Shown here: positions 29,202 through 36,556 of the stretch, in pieces
Layout of the letters: every line of letters begins with the position of its first letter
How positions within the stretch are numbered: position 1 is the stretch's first letter
NCBI GenBank assembly: GCA_947174785.1
Contig: CAMWKG010000003.1
Span: forward strand, 61,278 to 125,277
Source of the DNA: an uncultured Mollicutes bacterium
GTDB taxonomy: Bacteria > Bacillota_I > Bacilli_A > Acholeplasmatales > Anaeroplasmataceae
Direction: 5' to 3'
DNA: 64,000 nucleotides
The notes under the pieces: generated by a model
What the model saw: only the letters and a program-made list of their open reading frames with translations
Told to the model about the DNA's origin: nothing
The model's database searches: none
Made by a program: the position numbers and the translations under genes

Positions 29202-30423
29202 TGTTTTTCAAACAAAAAACGGACTTAGGGTAAGCTATGTAGAAAAGCCTAATTTTCATAAAAGCTATGTTGGAATAGGACTTAATTATGGAAGCAGAGA
29301 TTTAAAGTTTTATTTAAATGGCAATGCAGTTAGCACTTTAGAAGGTACAGCACATTTTATTGAGCATAAGCTATTTCAAATGCCTTATGGAGATGCATTT
29401 GAAGAATTTTCAAAGCTAAATGCAATGGCAAATGCATATACAGACTTAGAAAAAACAGTTTACTATTTCACTACAACAGAAGATATTTATGCGCCACTAA
29501 AGCTTTTACTCAAAATGTATTTTACTCCTTATTTTAAAGAAAGTGATGTAGAAAAGGAAAAGGAAATCATCACATCAGAAATTAATATGTATGATGATGT
29601 AATAGAATCCAAGTTTACAAGAAAAATTCTAAAGCAATTGTATCCAAGAAGCAGCTTATCAAGTAATGTTGCTGGAACTAAAAATAGTGTAAGTAAAACG
29701 ACTACAGATGATTTAAATAAGGCATATCAAGCCTTTTACACAACAGATAATTCCTACTTGGTTATCGTTTCTAATGAGCCTAGAGAAAGGATTTACCAGT
29801 TTATTGAAGATGTTATGTCTAGCTTAGATGTGAATAGAGGACTACCTCAAAGAGGAAAAGAACAGCCAACCTTAAAGCTAGGTACAAGCTTTACAATGAA
29901 AGCAAACTGTGAACAATCCACAGCTGCCTTAGCAATTCGATTTTCTGCAAATCAGGATTCTCATTTGTTTTGTAATTATGTCATAGGAATTCTTGATGGT
30001 CTTTTTTCTCCTTCTACAAAATATTATAATGAACTATATTCTAGAAAAACCTTTATAGCGGATATAGAGTATTATGTCATGACATTAAGAGATACAAGCT
30101 ATGCAATCATCTCAACTACATCCCAGCATCCTAAAGATTTTTTAATAGCTATTCAAAATAAACTTGAAAATCTTTCGAAAAAGGATTTAGATAAAATTGC
30201 TATTGAGCAATATATAAAGCATCTTAAGGCCAAAAGCATTCGTGCTTTAGATTCAGTAGAAGAACTAGGAGAAGAGATTTTAGTTTTAGCCTTAGAAAAT
30301 GCTTCTTATTTGGATGAACTTGAGCAAAGTCAAACTTTACGTATAGAGGATTTTTATCCTTATATTGATTATTTTAAACAAGCAGAATATATTCAGGCGA
30401 TTTGTGAAAAAAGTACAAAATAA
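29188..30423 (+). CDS. M16 zinc peptidase (YmfH-like catalytic partner)
   Basis: The 411-residue product carries the inverted zinc motif HFIEH (H56, E59, H60) in EGTAHFIEHKLFQ, and the distal glutamate region EKEIITSEINMYDD near residue 131, so it is predicted to be an active metallopeptidase. The N-terminal strand FQTKNGLRVSYVEKP is typical of the family. It overlaps the inactive partner gene by 14 nt, with AGGAGG just before its start, implying coupled translation and a heterodimer. It is cytoplasmic by lack of a signal peptide. A terminator follows at 30460. Confidence 0.9.
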   Translation: MQKNDVFQTKNGLRVSYVEKPNFHKSYVGIGLNYGSRDLKFYLNGNAVSTLEGTAHFIEHKLFQMPYGDAFEEFSKLNAMANAYTDLEKTVYYFTTTEDIYAPLKLLLKMYFTPYFKESDVEKEKEIITSEINMYDDVIESKFTRKILKQLYPRSSLSSNVAGTKNSVSKTTTDDLNKAYQAFYTTDNSYLVIVSNEPRERIYQFIEDVMSSLDVNRGLPQRGKEQPTLKLGTSFTMKANCEQSTAALAIRFSANQDSHLFCNYVIGILDGLFSPSTKYYNELYSRKTFIADIEYYVMTLRDTSYAIISTTSQHPKDFLIAIQNKLENLSKKDLDKIAIEQYIKHLKAKSIRALDSVEELGEEILVLALENASYLDELEQSQTLRIEDFYPYIDYFKQAEYIQAICEKSTK

Positions 30424-30459
30424 AGGGTAAATCATAAAAATTTATTATTTTCAAATGAA

Positions 30460-30493
30460 AAAAGGATTTTATATTTAAAGAATCCTTTTTTTT
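30460..30493 (+). terminator. Terminator of the M16 pair
   Basis: AAAGGATT (30461-30468) pairs with AATCCTTT (30481-30488) across a 12-nt loop, and a T-run follows. Confidence 0.8.
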
Positions 30494-30561
30494 GTGCTGT
30501 TTTATAGAAAACTATGCAAAATAAATCGGATGATTTCTAAATTCGAAATTATGTGAAAAAA

Positions 30562-30637
30562 GGCTTATCTGATATAGTATAAGCCGAAGGGAGGAAACTT
30601 TTTAAAGCATATATTTTAAAAAAGAAAGGAGGAAAAT
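30562..30637 (+). promoter_or_regulatory. Promoter and 5' leader of the short SSB gene
   Basis: TGATATAGT (30570-30578) is an extended -10; the -35 is weak. GGCTTAT (30562-30568) and ATAAGCC (30579-30585) form an inverted repeat straddling the -10, a possible operator. The leader contains GGGAGG (30589-30594) with no start codon behind it, then the real GGAGG before the ATG at 30638. Confidence 0.5.
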
Positions 30638-30961
30638 ATGTATAACTATTTTATGCTGATGGGGCGCCTTGTAAAGGATCCAGAGGTAAAGGAACTTGCT
30701 GATGGGAAGCGGGTAATGAACCTAAAGCTAGCTGTCAATCGGAGTTTTCAAAATACAAAGGGAGAATATGATACAGATTTTTTCACTGTGGTTTTTTGGG
30801 ACTATCTTATTGAATTTGCTCAAGAGAATTTAAAGAAAGGGCAGCCAGTTTTAATAAAGGGTCGCCTGCAGACACAGAAGGAAGAACTTGCTAACGGGTA
30901 TCAATTAAACTATCCAACCCTTGTTGGAGAGCGAATCTTCAGTTTTTGTAATTCTAACTAA
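30638..30961 (+). CDS. ssb: Short single-stranded DNA-binding protein without the acidic tail
   Basis: The 107-residue protein is one OB fold of the bacterial SSB family: MGRLVKDPEVKELADGKRV, LKLAVNRSFQNTKGEYDTDF, FFTVVFWDYLIEFAQENL, and GQPVLIKGRLQTQK. It stops at SFCNSN and lacks the disordered linker and acidic DDDIPF-like tail that recruits partners, resembling SsbB/YwpH of Bacillus rather than the replicative SSB. It is flanked by terminators, so it is a single-gene unit with its own extended -10 promoter. The start is set by AAAGGAGG 6 nt upstream. A role in natural transformation is possible but not shown. Confidence 0.92.
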   Translation: MYNYFMLMGRLVKDPEVKELADGKRVMNLKLAVNRSFQNTKGEYDTDFFTVVFWDYLIEFAQENLKKGQPVLIKGRLQTQKEELANGYQLNYPTLVGERIFSFCNSN

Positions 30962-30991
30962 TACTTAAAGAAAAATTTCCTATTTTGCTTC

Positions 30992-31020
30992 AAAGGGCTA
31001 GCTTTCTAGCCCTTTAGATT
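30992..31020 (+). terminator. Terminator of the short ssb gene
   Basis: AAAGGGCTA (30992-31000) / TAGCCCTTT (31007-31015) with a 6-nt loop, followed by AGATTTT. Confidence 0.75.
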
Positions 31021-31029
31021 TTAAAATCA

Positions 31030-31062
31030 ATTAATAAAAAATAAGAATCAATCAGATTCTTA
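31030..31062 (-). terminator. Terminator of the minus-strand phospholipase-like gene
   Basis: On the minus strand TAAGAATC / GATTCTTA (31042-31062) overlaps the stop codon and is followed by a T-rich run. Confidence 0.7.
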
Positions 31063-31944
31063 CTCTTTATCTTTTCTTTGGTTTTCAATATATTTTTCTA
31101 GTGGCTTAAGATTTTGACTTCCTGTAAAATAGCTATTTAAAGTGTCACATGCCCTCCTACATTCTTTAAGTATCTCTTTGTAGAGTTCATCAAAGGAATA
31201 GTTTGCTATTTCATCCTTAAGTGCATACTCTTGTTTAGTCAAATTAAGAACTGTAGTATCTAATCGCTTTGGATATAGGAAGGTTCTAGCCTTTCGTTTG
31301 TTTTTTCTGTGATTTAGAAATAGATCATAAAAGAAGAAGAGAGGTCTTTTTATTCTAGTTGTGCTATTTGCTAAATGATTAAAATAAAATCTTGCAGACT
31401 GGTAGCATTCAAGAAAATAGTTCTTTGTGCAGAAAAAACCAAATAACCTTTTAATAGGCTTTTCTAACAAAGCAATATCCTCTTGATTCAATTCAAAGGA
31501 ATCAAAGAAGTAATCTGCAATATTAGTTTTATGCAGTTTCAGTTTTTCATTTTTATTAAATAGGTAAGTTTCTAGCATGCCTTCTATATAGTTTTTATCT
31601 TTTTTGTTATTCGTAAAGGCAGAAGAATAATCCTTAATAAATTCATTTGTAACATGTGATAACAAAATATAATAACAAAAAAGCTGTTCTCCTAAGTTTG
31701 CATGGAAATAAGCATTATTGATACATTCCTTTAAAAAATCCCAAAAATGATCTTGAATTTGTTGAGTAATCTGATAAGAATTCTTTTTAAAAGGTTGAAA
31801 TATTTTATAGAAAGTATCTGCATCATAAAATAATGCATATTTAAAAATAGCTTGATTGGAAGTATCCTGCATATAGGTTATATTTGAGTTGATAAAACGA
31901 AGAGAATCTTTAATTATATAATATCTTAAAAAATGACTACTCAT
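31060..31944 (-). CDS. Unknown protein, possibly a degenerate zinc-dependent phospholipase C-like fold
   Basis: This 294-residue protein is all-helical and rich in Phe, Tyr and Lys. The ATG at 31944 sits behind AGGTGGTGG; a TTG two codons upstream is less well placed. The overall pattern recalls the zinc-dependent phospholipase C family: an N-terminal SHF, then FYDADTFYKIFQPFKKN where the family has a GPD-plus-aromatic segment, then GEQLFCYYILLSHVTNEFIK resembling the helix that carries the second His, and EGMLETYLFNK resembling the following Glu helix. Several zinc ligands seem absent, so catalysis is doubtful. It is transcribed alone, divergent from the next gene. The assignment is tentative; it could be an unrelated helical protein. 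Confidence 0.7.
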   Translation of the reverse strand: MSSHFLRYYIIKDSLRFINSNITYMQDTSNQAIFKYALFYDADTFYKIFQPFKKNSYQITQQIQDHFWDFLKECINNAYFHANLGEQLFCYYILLSHVTNEFIKDYSSAFTNNKKDKNYIEGMLETYLFNKNEKLKLHKTNIADYFFDSFELNQEDIALLEKPIKRLFGFFCTKNYFLECYQSARFYFNHLANSTTRIKRPLFFFYDLFLNHRKNKRKARTFLYPKRLDTTVLNLTKQEYALKDEIANYSFDELYKEILKECRRACDTLNSYFTGSQNLKPLEKYIENQRKDKE

Positions 31945-32078
31945 TATCAACCACCACCTATCTATATCTTATTTTACCACAGGTTTGATTATGTTTAAAC
32001 TATTTCTGTAAGGAAATTCTAAAGTTCATCTTTATTTTTATTTGTTTTTATTATAAAATTAAAAAAGAGGTGAAAAAA

Positions 32079-32999
32079 ATGGTAAAATTAACAAAAGATG
32101 ACATATCAACCATTGAACGTTTATTATATAACAAAGCAAGAGATATTGATGTTTCTATCTATAATGCTTTGCAGGATGAAACTTATAAGGATTTTATACT
32201 AGATTCTTTAATGCTTTATTTTACTAAGGATGGAGGCATTGGTAATGCTTTAGAGATTGATAACTATAATCCTAATGCAAGTGTATACCAGACTTATGAG
32301 GCTTTAAGAATATTGTCAGCATTAAATTTTGATAAGAAGTATGAACATGAGCTATATAGTCAAATTCTAAATAAAATTGGAAACTATCTATTTAATCGCT
32401 GCCCTATAGAAAATGGGTTATGGAATCCTCTTGTTGAAACCAATGATCAATACGCACATAGCGAGGAGTATTCTTTTATGAAAAATCCTTTTGCGATTTG
32501 GGGAATACATCCAACTGCAGCGATACTTGGTTATATCTTAGAATTAATGCCAGAATCTAAGGCTTACTACAAGAAGGCCATGAAACAAATTGGATATGTT
32601 TTTTCATACTTAGACAATGAAGAGCCTTGGACAGCTTATACCTTTACAAGCTTTAGTGCATTACTATCCTCTTTGAAAAAAACTGGATTATATCCAGTAG
32701 AATGCAACAAAATAGAAGAGCGTCTGAAAAAGGAAGCTTTAATGCATATCCATGATGACAGTTTGAATTTCCCTTTGTACTTCTTAGGTGTTAAGGTAGA
32801 TGGAGATATAAAAAATAAAATTGAGGAGCAATTAGATGAGCTGATTGCGAAAAGGGCAAAGCATGGTCTATGGGAGCATCAAAAGGGATGGGGAAGTAAT
32901 CGTTATCCTGAGGCAGATAGTGCTAGCTTGAAATGGCTTGGTGCCGAAACTGTATGGAATCTATATCTATTAAAAGCATATGGGAGAATAGAAGAATGA
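32079..32999 (+). CDS. Unknown protein with alpha/alpha-toroid-like repeats
   Basis: The 306-residue product has no signal peptide or membrane helix. It alternates amphipathic helices with Gly/Trp/Pro-rich loops (YFTKDGGIGNALEIDNYN, PIENGLWNPLVETNDQY, GLWEHQKGWGSNRYPEADS, LKWLGAETVWNLYLLKAYG), a look shared by alpha/alpha-toroid proteins such as six-hairpin and prenyltransferase-like folds. I cannot name the family or a substrate. The ATG at 32079 has AGAGGTG 6 nt upstream; an in-frame GTG at 32070 is part of that site. Its TGA stop overlaps the flavodoxin start (ATGA), implying translational coupling and perhaps a joint function. Confidence 0.8.
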   Translation: MVKLTKDDISTIERLLYNKARDIDVSIYNALQDETYKDFILDSLMLYFTKDGGIGNALEIDNYNPNASVYQTYEALRILSALNFDKKYEHELYSQILNKIGNYLFNRCPIENGLWNPLVETNDQYAHSEEYSFMKNPFAIWGIHPTAAILGYILELMPESKAYYKKAMKQIGYVFSYLDNEEPWTAYTFTSFSALLSSLKKTGLYPVECNKIEERLKKEALMHIHDDSLNFPLYFLGVKVDGDIKNKIEEQLDELIAKRAKHGLWEHQKGWGSNRYPEADSASLKWLGAETVWNLYLLKAYGRIEE

Positions 33000-33466
33000 A
33001 GCTAATCTTATCTTTTGGTCATACAGGCACAACACAGAAAGCAGCTGAGCTTTTAGCAAAAGAACTGGAAGAATGTACAGTACTAAATGGTATGGCAAAG
33101 AATAAAATTGATTTTTCTTTATATGAGACTATAATTTTTGGCGTGAACGTACATATGGGAAAGCTCAATAAAAAATTCATTAAATTCTATAAGAAATTAA
33201 AAAAGAAGGAAATCTCTGCAAAATTTGCATGCTTTGTTATTGCAGCAGATGAACATCAAAAAACAAGATATATGAATATGGCAAAAGAAATACTGCCAGA
33301 AGATTCCTATATAGGTTATTTTGGTGGAGAGTTTGACCCGACTAGAGCCAAAGGTCTAAATAAAGCAGTTATTAAGACTTGCATGAATCAATTTATGGAG
33401 CAGGGGTTACCACTACCTTCTCTCAATATGTCTGCAATTTTAGATTTTGCTGAGCATATGCATTAA
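32996..33466 (+). CDS. Flavodoxin-domain protein
   Basis: The 156-residue product starts MKLILSFGHTGTTQKAAELL, a flavodoxin fold whose first loop (GHTGTT) would bind the FMN phosphate. IIFGVNVHMGKLNKKF and FVIAADEHQKT match later loops of the flavodoxin group that includes HemG-like protoporphyrinogen oxidases. The start ATG at 32996 overlaps the stop of the preceding gene by 4 nt, so an apparent upstream extension is not translated. An electron-transfer role is inferred from the fold; the partner is unknown. Confidence 0.85.
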   Translation: MKLILSFGHTGTTQKAAELLAKELEECTVLNGMAKNKIDFSLYETIIFGVNVHMGKLNKKFIKFYKKLKKKEISAKFACFVIAADEHQKTRYMNMAKEILPEDSYIGYFGGEFDPTRAKGLNKAVIKTCMNQFMEQGLPLPSLNMSAILDFAEHMH

Positions 33467-33491
33467 AAAAAGGTCCATTTGGACCTTTTTT
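33466..33491. terminator. Bidirectional terminator between flavodoxin and yneF genes
   Basis: AAAAAAGGTCC (33466-33476), ATTT loop, GGACCTTTTTT (33481-33491). A-runs and T-runs on both sides let it work for the two convergent genes. Confidence 0.85.
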
Positions 33492-33713
33492 CTATTTTGC
33501 ATCTTCCATAGATTTCATAACAGCACGAACTTGCTTCTCAGAAGGAGTACGTCCCATTTGTGTCATCATAGCACGAATCATTTTTTCATTGATAGGTGGA
33601 TTCTTTTTAAGTTGATTAGCAAAAATCTTTCTTACCACGAAGAAGGTAGCAATTGCTACAACGATTAACTCTAACAAAACAATTAAAATAAACTGCCAAA
33701 TTTCTAATGTCAT
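33492..33713 (-). CDS. yneF: YneF family (UPF0154) small membrane protein
   Basis: The 73-residue protein has one N-terminal membrane helix (FILIVLLELIVVAIATFFVV) followed by the family signature NPPINEKMIRAMMTQMGRTPSEKQ, diagnostic of UPF0154/YneF of Firmicutes. Its function is unknown in general. The start has AGGAGT 8 nt upstream, and the promoter is near consensus on the minus strand. It is divergent from the ferredoxin gene. Confidence 0.93.
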   Translation of the reverse strand: MTLEIWQFILIVLLELIVVAIATFFVVRKIFANQLKKNPPINEKMIRAMMTQMGRTPSEKQVRAVMKSMEDAK

Positions 33714-33735
33714 ACTTTTATCACTCCTAACTTAT

Positions 33736-33764
33736 ATTGTACACTTTTTTATTGTGAATTGCAA
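33736..33764 (-). promoter_or_regulatory. Promoter of yneF
   Basis: On the minus strand TTGCAA (33764-33759), 17 bp, TACAAT (33741-33736), 23 bp from the start codon. Confidence 0.75.
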
Positions 33765-33833
33765 GAATCAAACCAAATATTGGAAACTTTTCATATTTAT
33801 AAATTTTAAAAAAGACTTAGTAGAAAAACATAG

Positions 33834-33862
33834 TAGACAAATTTCAAAAAAAATGGTAAAAT
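33834..33862 (+). promoter_or_regulatory. Promoter of the ferredoxin gene
   Basis: TAGACA (33834-33839), 17 bp, TAAAAT (33857-33862) with TGG giving an extended -10. Confidence 0.75.
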
Positions 33863-33891
33863 AGGGTATAACAATTAAAGGAGGAAAAGAG

Positions 33892-34059
33892 ATGCCTAGA
33901 TTTGTTAATGATACTTGTATCGCATGCGGTTCTTGTGCTGATCAATGCCCAGTATCAGCAATCACAGTAAACGATGCTGCAGTAATCGATGAAGATACTT
34001 GTATTGACTGTGGAGCTTGTGAAGCTGTTTGTCCAGTTTCTGCAATCTCTGAAAGATAA
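33892..34059 (+). CDS. 2[4Fe-4S] ferredoxin, 55 residues
   Basis: A short clostridial-type ferredoxin with two complete cluster-binding motifs: CIACGSCADQCP (residues 9-20) and CIDCGACEAVCP (37-48), eight cysteines in CxxCxxCxxxCP spacing. It is a cytoplasmic low-potential electron carrier, consistent with an anaerobic or fermentative lifestyle. AAAGGAGG lies 7 nt before the ATG. Strong promoter upstream and terminator downstream make it a single-gene unit. Confidence 0.97.
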   Translation: MPRFVNDTCIACGSCADQCPVSAITVNDAAVIDEDTCIDCGACEAVCPVSAISER

Positions 34060-34067
34060 AAAAGAAA

Positions 34068-34098
34068 TTAGCTGACTTATATGTCAGCTTTTCTTTTT
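34068..34098 (+). terminator. Terminator of the ferredoxin gene
   Basis: AGCTGAC (34070-34076) / GTCAGCT (34083-34089), followed by TTTCTTTTT. Confidence 0.8.
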
Positions 34099-34130
34099 GA
34101 AAACATAAAAAAATAATAGATAGTTAAAGG

Positions 34131-34158
34131 GTTGCAGAAAAAACTGCAACTTTTTTTA
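34131..34158 (+). terminator. Orphan terminator-like hairpin
   Basis: GTTGCAG (34131-34137), a six-A loop, CTGCAAC (34144-34150), then seven T. It sits 40 bp after the ferredoxin terminator with no gene between. Confidence 0.7.
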
Positions 34159-34247
34159 ATTTTTTTAAAAATAAAATAAAAAAACAGATGCTTCTTGGTA
34201 ATTATTTATATGAAGCCAAAAAAGAACTTCATAGGAGGTAATACCAT

Positions 34248-35144
34248 ATGAAAAAGAACTATGTAGTGAAACACACAGGAACAATGGATTATATCTTTAA
34301 AACAATCTTCCAAAATAAAAGGATACTCTCTAGTTATTTAAAGATATTAGGACTAGATGTAAAGGAAAAAGATATTATCTATGAGAATGTAGAATCAAAG
34401 GAGGATATCAAGGTAAAGGCAGTACGCTTTGATATCAGAATCCATTCAGAAAACCTACTAGCTGATTTAGAAAGCCAAAGAGAAAGAATCAGTGGGAAGG
34501 ATGAAAAAGGGAATAGTGTTGATGGAGATACCTACCAAAGACACAGAATGATTCACTATTTGTGTATGCTACATAGTAGAGCGTATGAACAAGGGGAGAA
34601 GTATTTTGAGGAAAGGAAATCCAAGGTTATCTTCTTTGCAGACTATGAAACAAAAGGGAAAGAAGCGATACAAAGAACGAAGCTAGTGAATACCACAACA
34701 GGGGAATTCTATGAGGAAATAGAAGTGATAGAAATAGCATTGAAAAAGGTAAAAAAAGATGCTACACTGAAATCGAGGATGTTAAGAGTATTAACAGAGG
34801 AGGACTTAACAGACTACATCAAAGAAGAAGGGATCATAGGGGAGGTAGCGAAGATGATATTTGAGATCAACCAAGAAGAACATGAGAAGAATGTGAAGAG
34901 GTATGAGGAGGATATGAGAAGATTAGAAAGGGACATATCCTATTTGAAGTACTATGATGGATATTATGATGGGAAGGATGAGGGGAAGAAAGCTGGTATT
35001 ATTCTAGGGAAAAAACAAGGTTTATCCCGTGGCAAGAAGGAAGAAAAGCTTGCGACTGCTAAACGACTTAAGGAACTGGGAGTATCGGATGAAATCATTT
35101 CTATTGGTACGGGCTTGAGTGTAGAAAAGATTAAATCTTTATAA
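34248..35144 (+). CDS. Rpn-type PD-(D/E)XK nuclease / transposase-like protein
   Basis: The 298-residue protein matches the Rpn/PDDEXK_2 family: an N-terminal DYIFKTIFQNKRILSSYL, the catalytic region RFDIRI (Asp near residue 64) and LADLESQR with the ExQ variant of the (D/E)xK motif, a TYQRHRMIHYLCML helix, and FFADYETKG. Family members cut DNA and promote RecA-independent recombination, and they often multiply in gut Firmicutes. The C-terminus has a Gly/Lys helix (GKDEGKKAGIILGKKQG) and the usual ELGVSDEIISIGTGLS ending. GGAGG before the ATG at 34248 sits next to a small hairpin (TATGAAG/CTTCATA, 34209-34233). Terminators flank the gene. Confidence 0.9.
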   Translation: MKKNYVVKHTGTMDYIFKTIFQNKRILSSYLKILGLDVKEKDIIYENVESKEDIKVKAVRFDIRIHSENLLADLESQRERISGKDEKGNSVDGDTYQRHRMIHYLCMLHSRAYEQGEKYFEERKSKVIFFADYETKGKEAIQRTKLVNTTTGEFYEEIEVIEIALKKVKKDATLKSRMLRVLTEEDLTDYIKEEGIIGEVAKMIFEINQEEHEKNVKRYEEDMRRLERDISYLKYYDGYYDGKDEGKKAGIILGKKQGLSRGKKEEKLATAKRLKELGVSDEIISIGTGLSVEKIKSL

Positions 35145-35148
35145 AAAT

Positions 35149-35180
35149 AAAACTGGCTATTTGCTTATAGCCAGTTTTTA
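35149..35180. terminator. Bidirectional terminator between rpn-like gene and hflX
   Basis: AACTGGCTAT (35151-35160), TTGCTT loop, ATAGCCAGTT (35167-35176), T-run after and A-run before; serves both convergent genes. Confidence 0.85.
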
Positions 35181-35186
35181 ATTCAT

Positions 35187-36449
35187 TTAGTTAATCATAT
35201 TTTCTAGATCATAGGGTTGAAATAAATGATATTGTTTAAGTGGAATTTCTGCATCATAATATGTTCCATAATTTTGATATTCTTTATAATAAATATAAGC
35301 ACTCTCTTCTAATATATTACAATATTTACCCTCTTTATATGGTATTAATAATTTAGCACGTATTGTAGAAGGACCAATATGTGTTATGATATCCTCAAAA
35401 AGTTCCTTTAGATTCATTTTAGTTGTATTGGAGAACTGTAAGGATGGATAGCCTATGATTTGTAAATTTGCATTTTCATTTTTATCCCATTTATTTAATA
35501 GAAATAAAGAAGGAATCTTATCCGCTTGAAGTGAAGCAAGTACTTGCATTACAACGTTAATTTGCTGATTAATGTAAGGACTAGATGCATCCACAACATG
35601 AATAATGTAGTCTGCGCGCTTGATTTCAGCTAAGGTTTGATAGAAGGAATTCACCAACTGATGTGGCAGTTTAGATACGAAGCCAATAGTGTCAACCAAT
35701 ATAAACTCTTTTTTATCATAGGTTATTTTTCTATTATATGTAGATAAGGTTGCAAAAAGCTGATCCTTTTCCAATACTTGTTTATCTTCTTGTCCGATAT
35801 ACTCTAATAGGGAATTCATGGTAGAGGATTTACCCGCATTTGTATATCCTACTAAAGCTACAATAGGAATATCATTTCTTTTACGTTTATCTATCTGTGA
35901 CTCTTTCATAGCTTTTTCTTTTTCTAATTCTTTTCTTAAGCGATTGATTTCAGCCATGATGTGTCTTCTATCTAATTCCGCTTGTGTTTCACCTGCACCA
36001 CGATTAGAAAGGGATCCACTAGTGCCACCTATTCGAGATTCTTTTTCTCTTAAAAAAGAAATTCTAGGCAATAAGTAAAGATTTTTTACAAGTTTAATTT
36101 CTAAAACAGCTTCCTTAGTTTGAGCACGCTTTTCAAAAATCTTTAAAATTAAATAGCTCCTATCGATACATTCTACTTGTAATGCTTCACTAACATTTCT
36201 TAACTGAGAGGGAGTTAGTTCATCATTAAAAATGACCATATCTGCATTGTATGCTTTTATAGCGATAATAATTTCATTTAATTTTCCTTTACCTACATAG
36301 GTCTTACTATTCGGAGTGTCTAACTTTTGGTAGATTTGAAACACTGATTTTATATCTATGGCTTCAGCCAGATTTTCAAGCTCAGCTAAAGAGTAGTCGA
36401 CATCGTAAATATCGTAAGAGGTTGTAACTGCAACTAAAATAGCATTCAT
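35187..36449 (-). CDS. hflX: Ribosome-associated GTPase HflX
   Basis: The 420-residue protein has the HflX N-terminal domain (TYVGKGKLNEI; FNDELTPSQLRN), the glycine-rich linker GGTSGSLSNRGAGETQ, a coiled segment, and a GTPase domain with G1 GYTNAGKS at about residues 201-208, G3 DTIGFVSKLPHQLV and G4 NKWD. HflX splits or rescues stalled 70S ribosomes, notably under stress. The ATG at 36449 is preferred because AAGGAGA lies 9 nt upstream; the in-frame start 15 codons earlier lacks such a site. It is divergent from the ClpC-like gene. Confidence 0.95.
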   Translation of the reverse strand: MNAILVAVTTSYDIYDVDYSLAELENLAEAIDIKSVFQIYQKLDTPNSKTYVGKGKLNEIIIAIKAYNADMVIFNDELTPSQLRNVSEALQVECIDRSYLILKIFEKRAQTKEAVLEIKLVKNLYLLPRISFLREKESRIGGTSGSLSNRGAGETQAELDRRHIMAEINRLRKELEKEKAMKESQIDKRKRNDIPIVALVGYTNAGKSSTMNSLLEYIGQEDKQVLEKDQLFATLSTYNRKITYDKKEFILVDTIGFVSKLPHQLVNSFYQTLAEIKRADYIIHVVDASSPYINQQINVVMQVLASLQADKIPSLFLLNKWDKNENANLQIIGYPSLQFSNTTKMNLKELFEDIITHIGPSTIRAKLLIPYKEGKYCNILEESAYIYYKEYQNYGTYYDAEIPLKQYHLFQPYDLENMIN

Positions 36450-36556
36450 TGTCGAAATTCTCCTTTCAGTTATATTATAAACTATTTTTTCCAAGATTAG
36501 TAGTGTATGTAAAAGAAAATTAGAGCATATAATAAATCAATGAGGAGGGGGTAACC

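Noticed and set aside
34248..35144. The Rpn-like gene as part of an insertion sequence
   Set aside because: No terminal inverted repeats or target duplications are visible; family members are stand-alone nucleases despite the transposase label.
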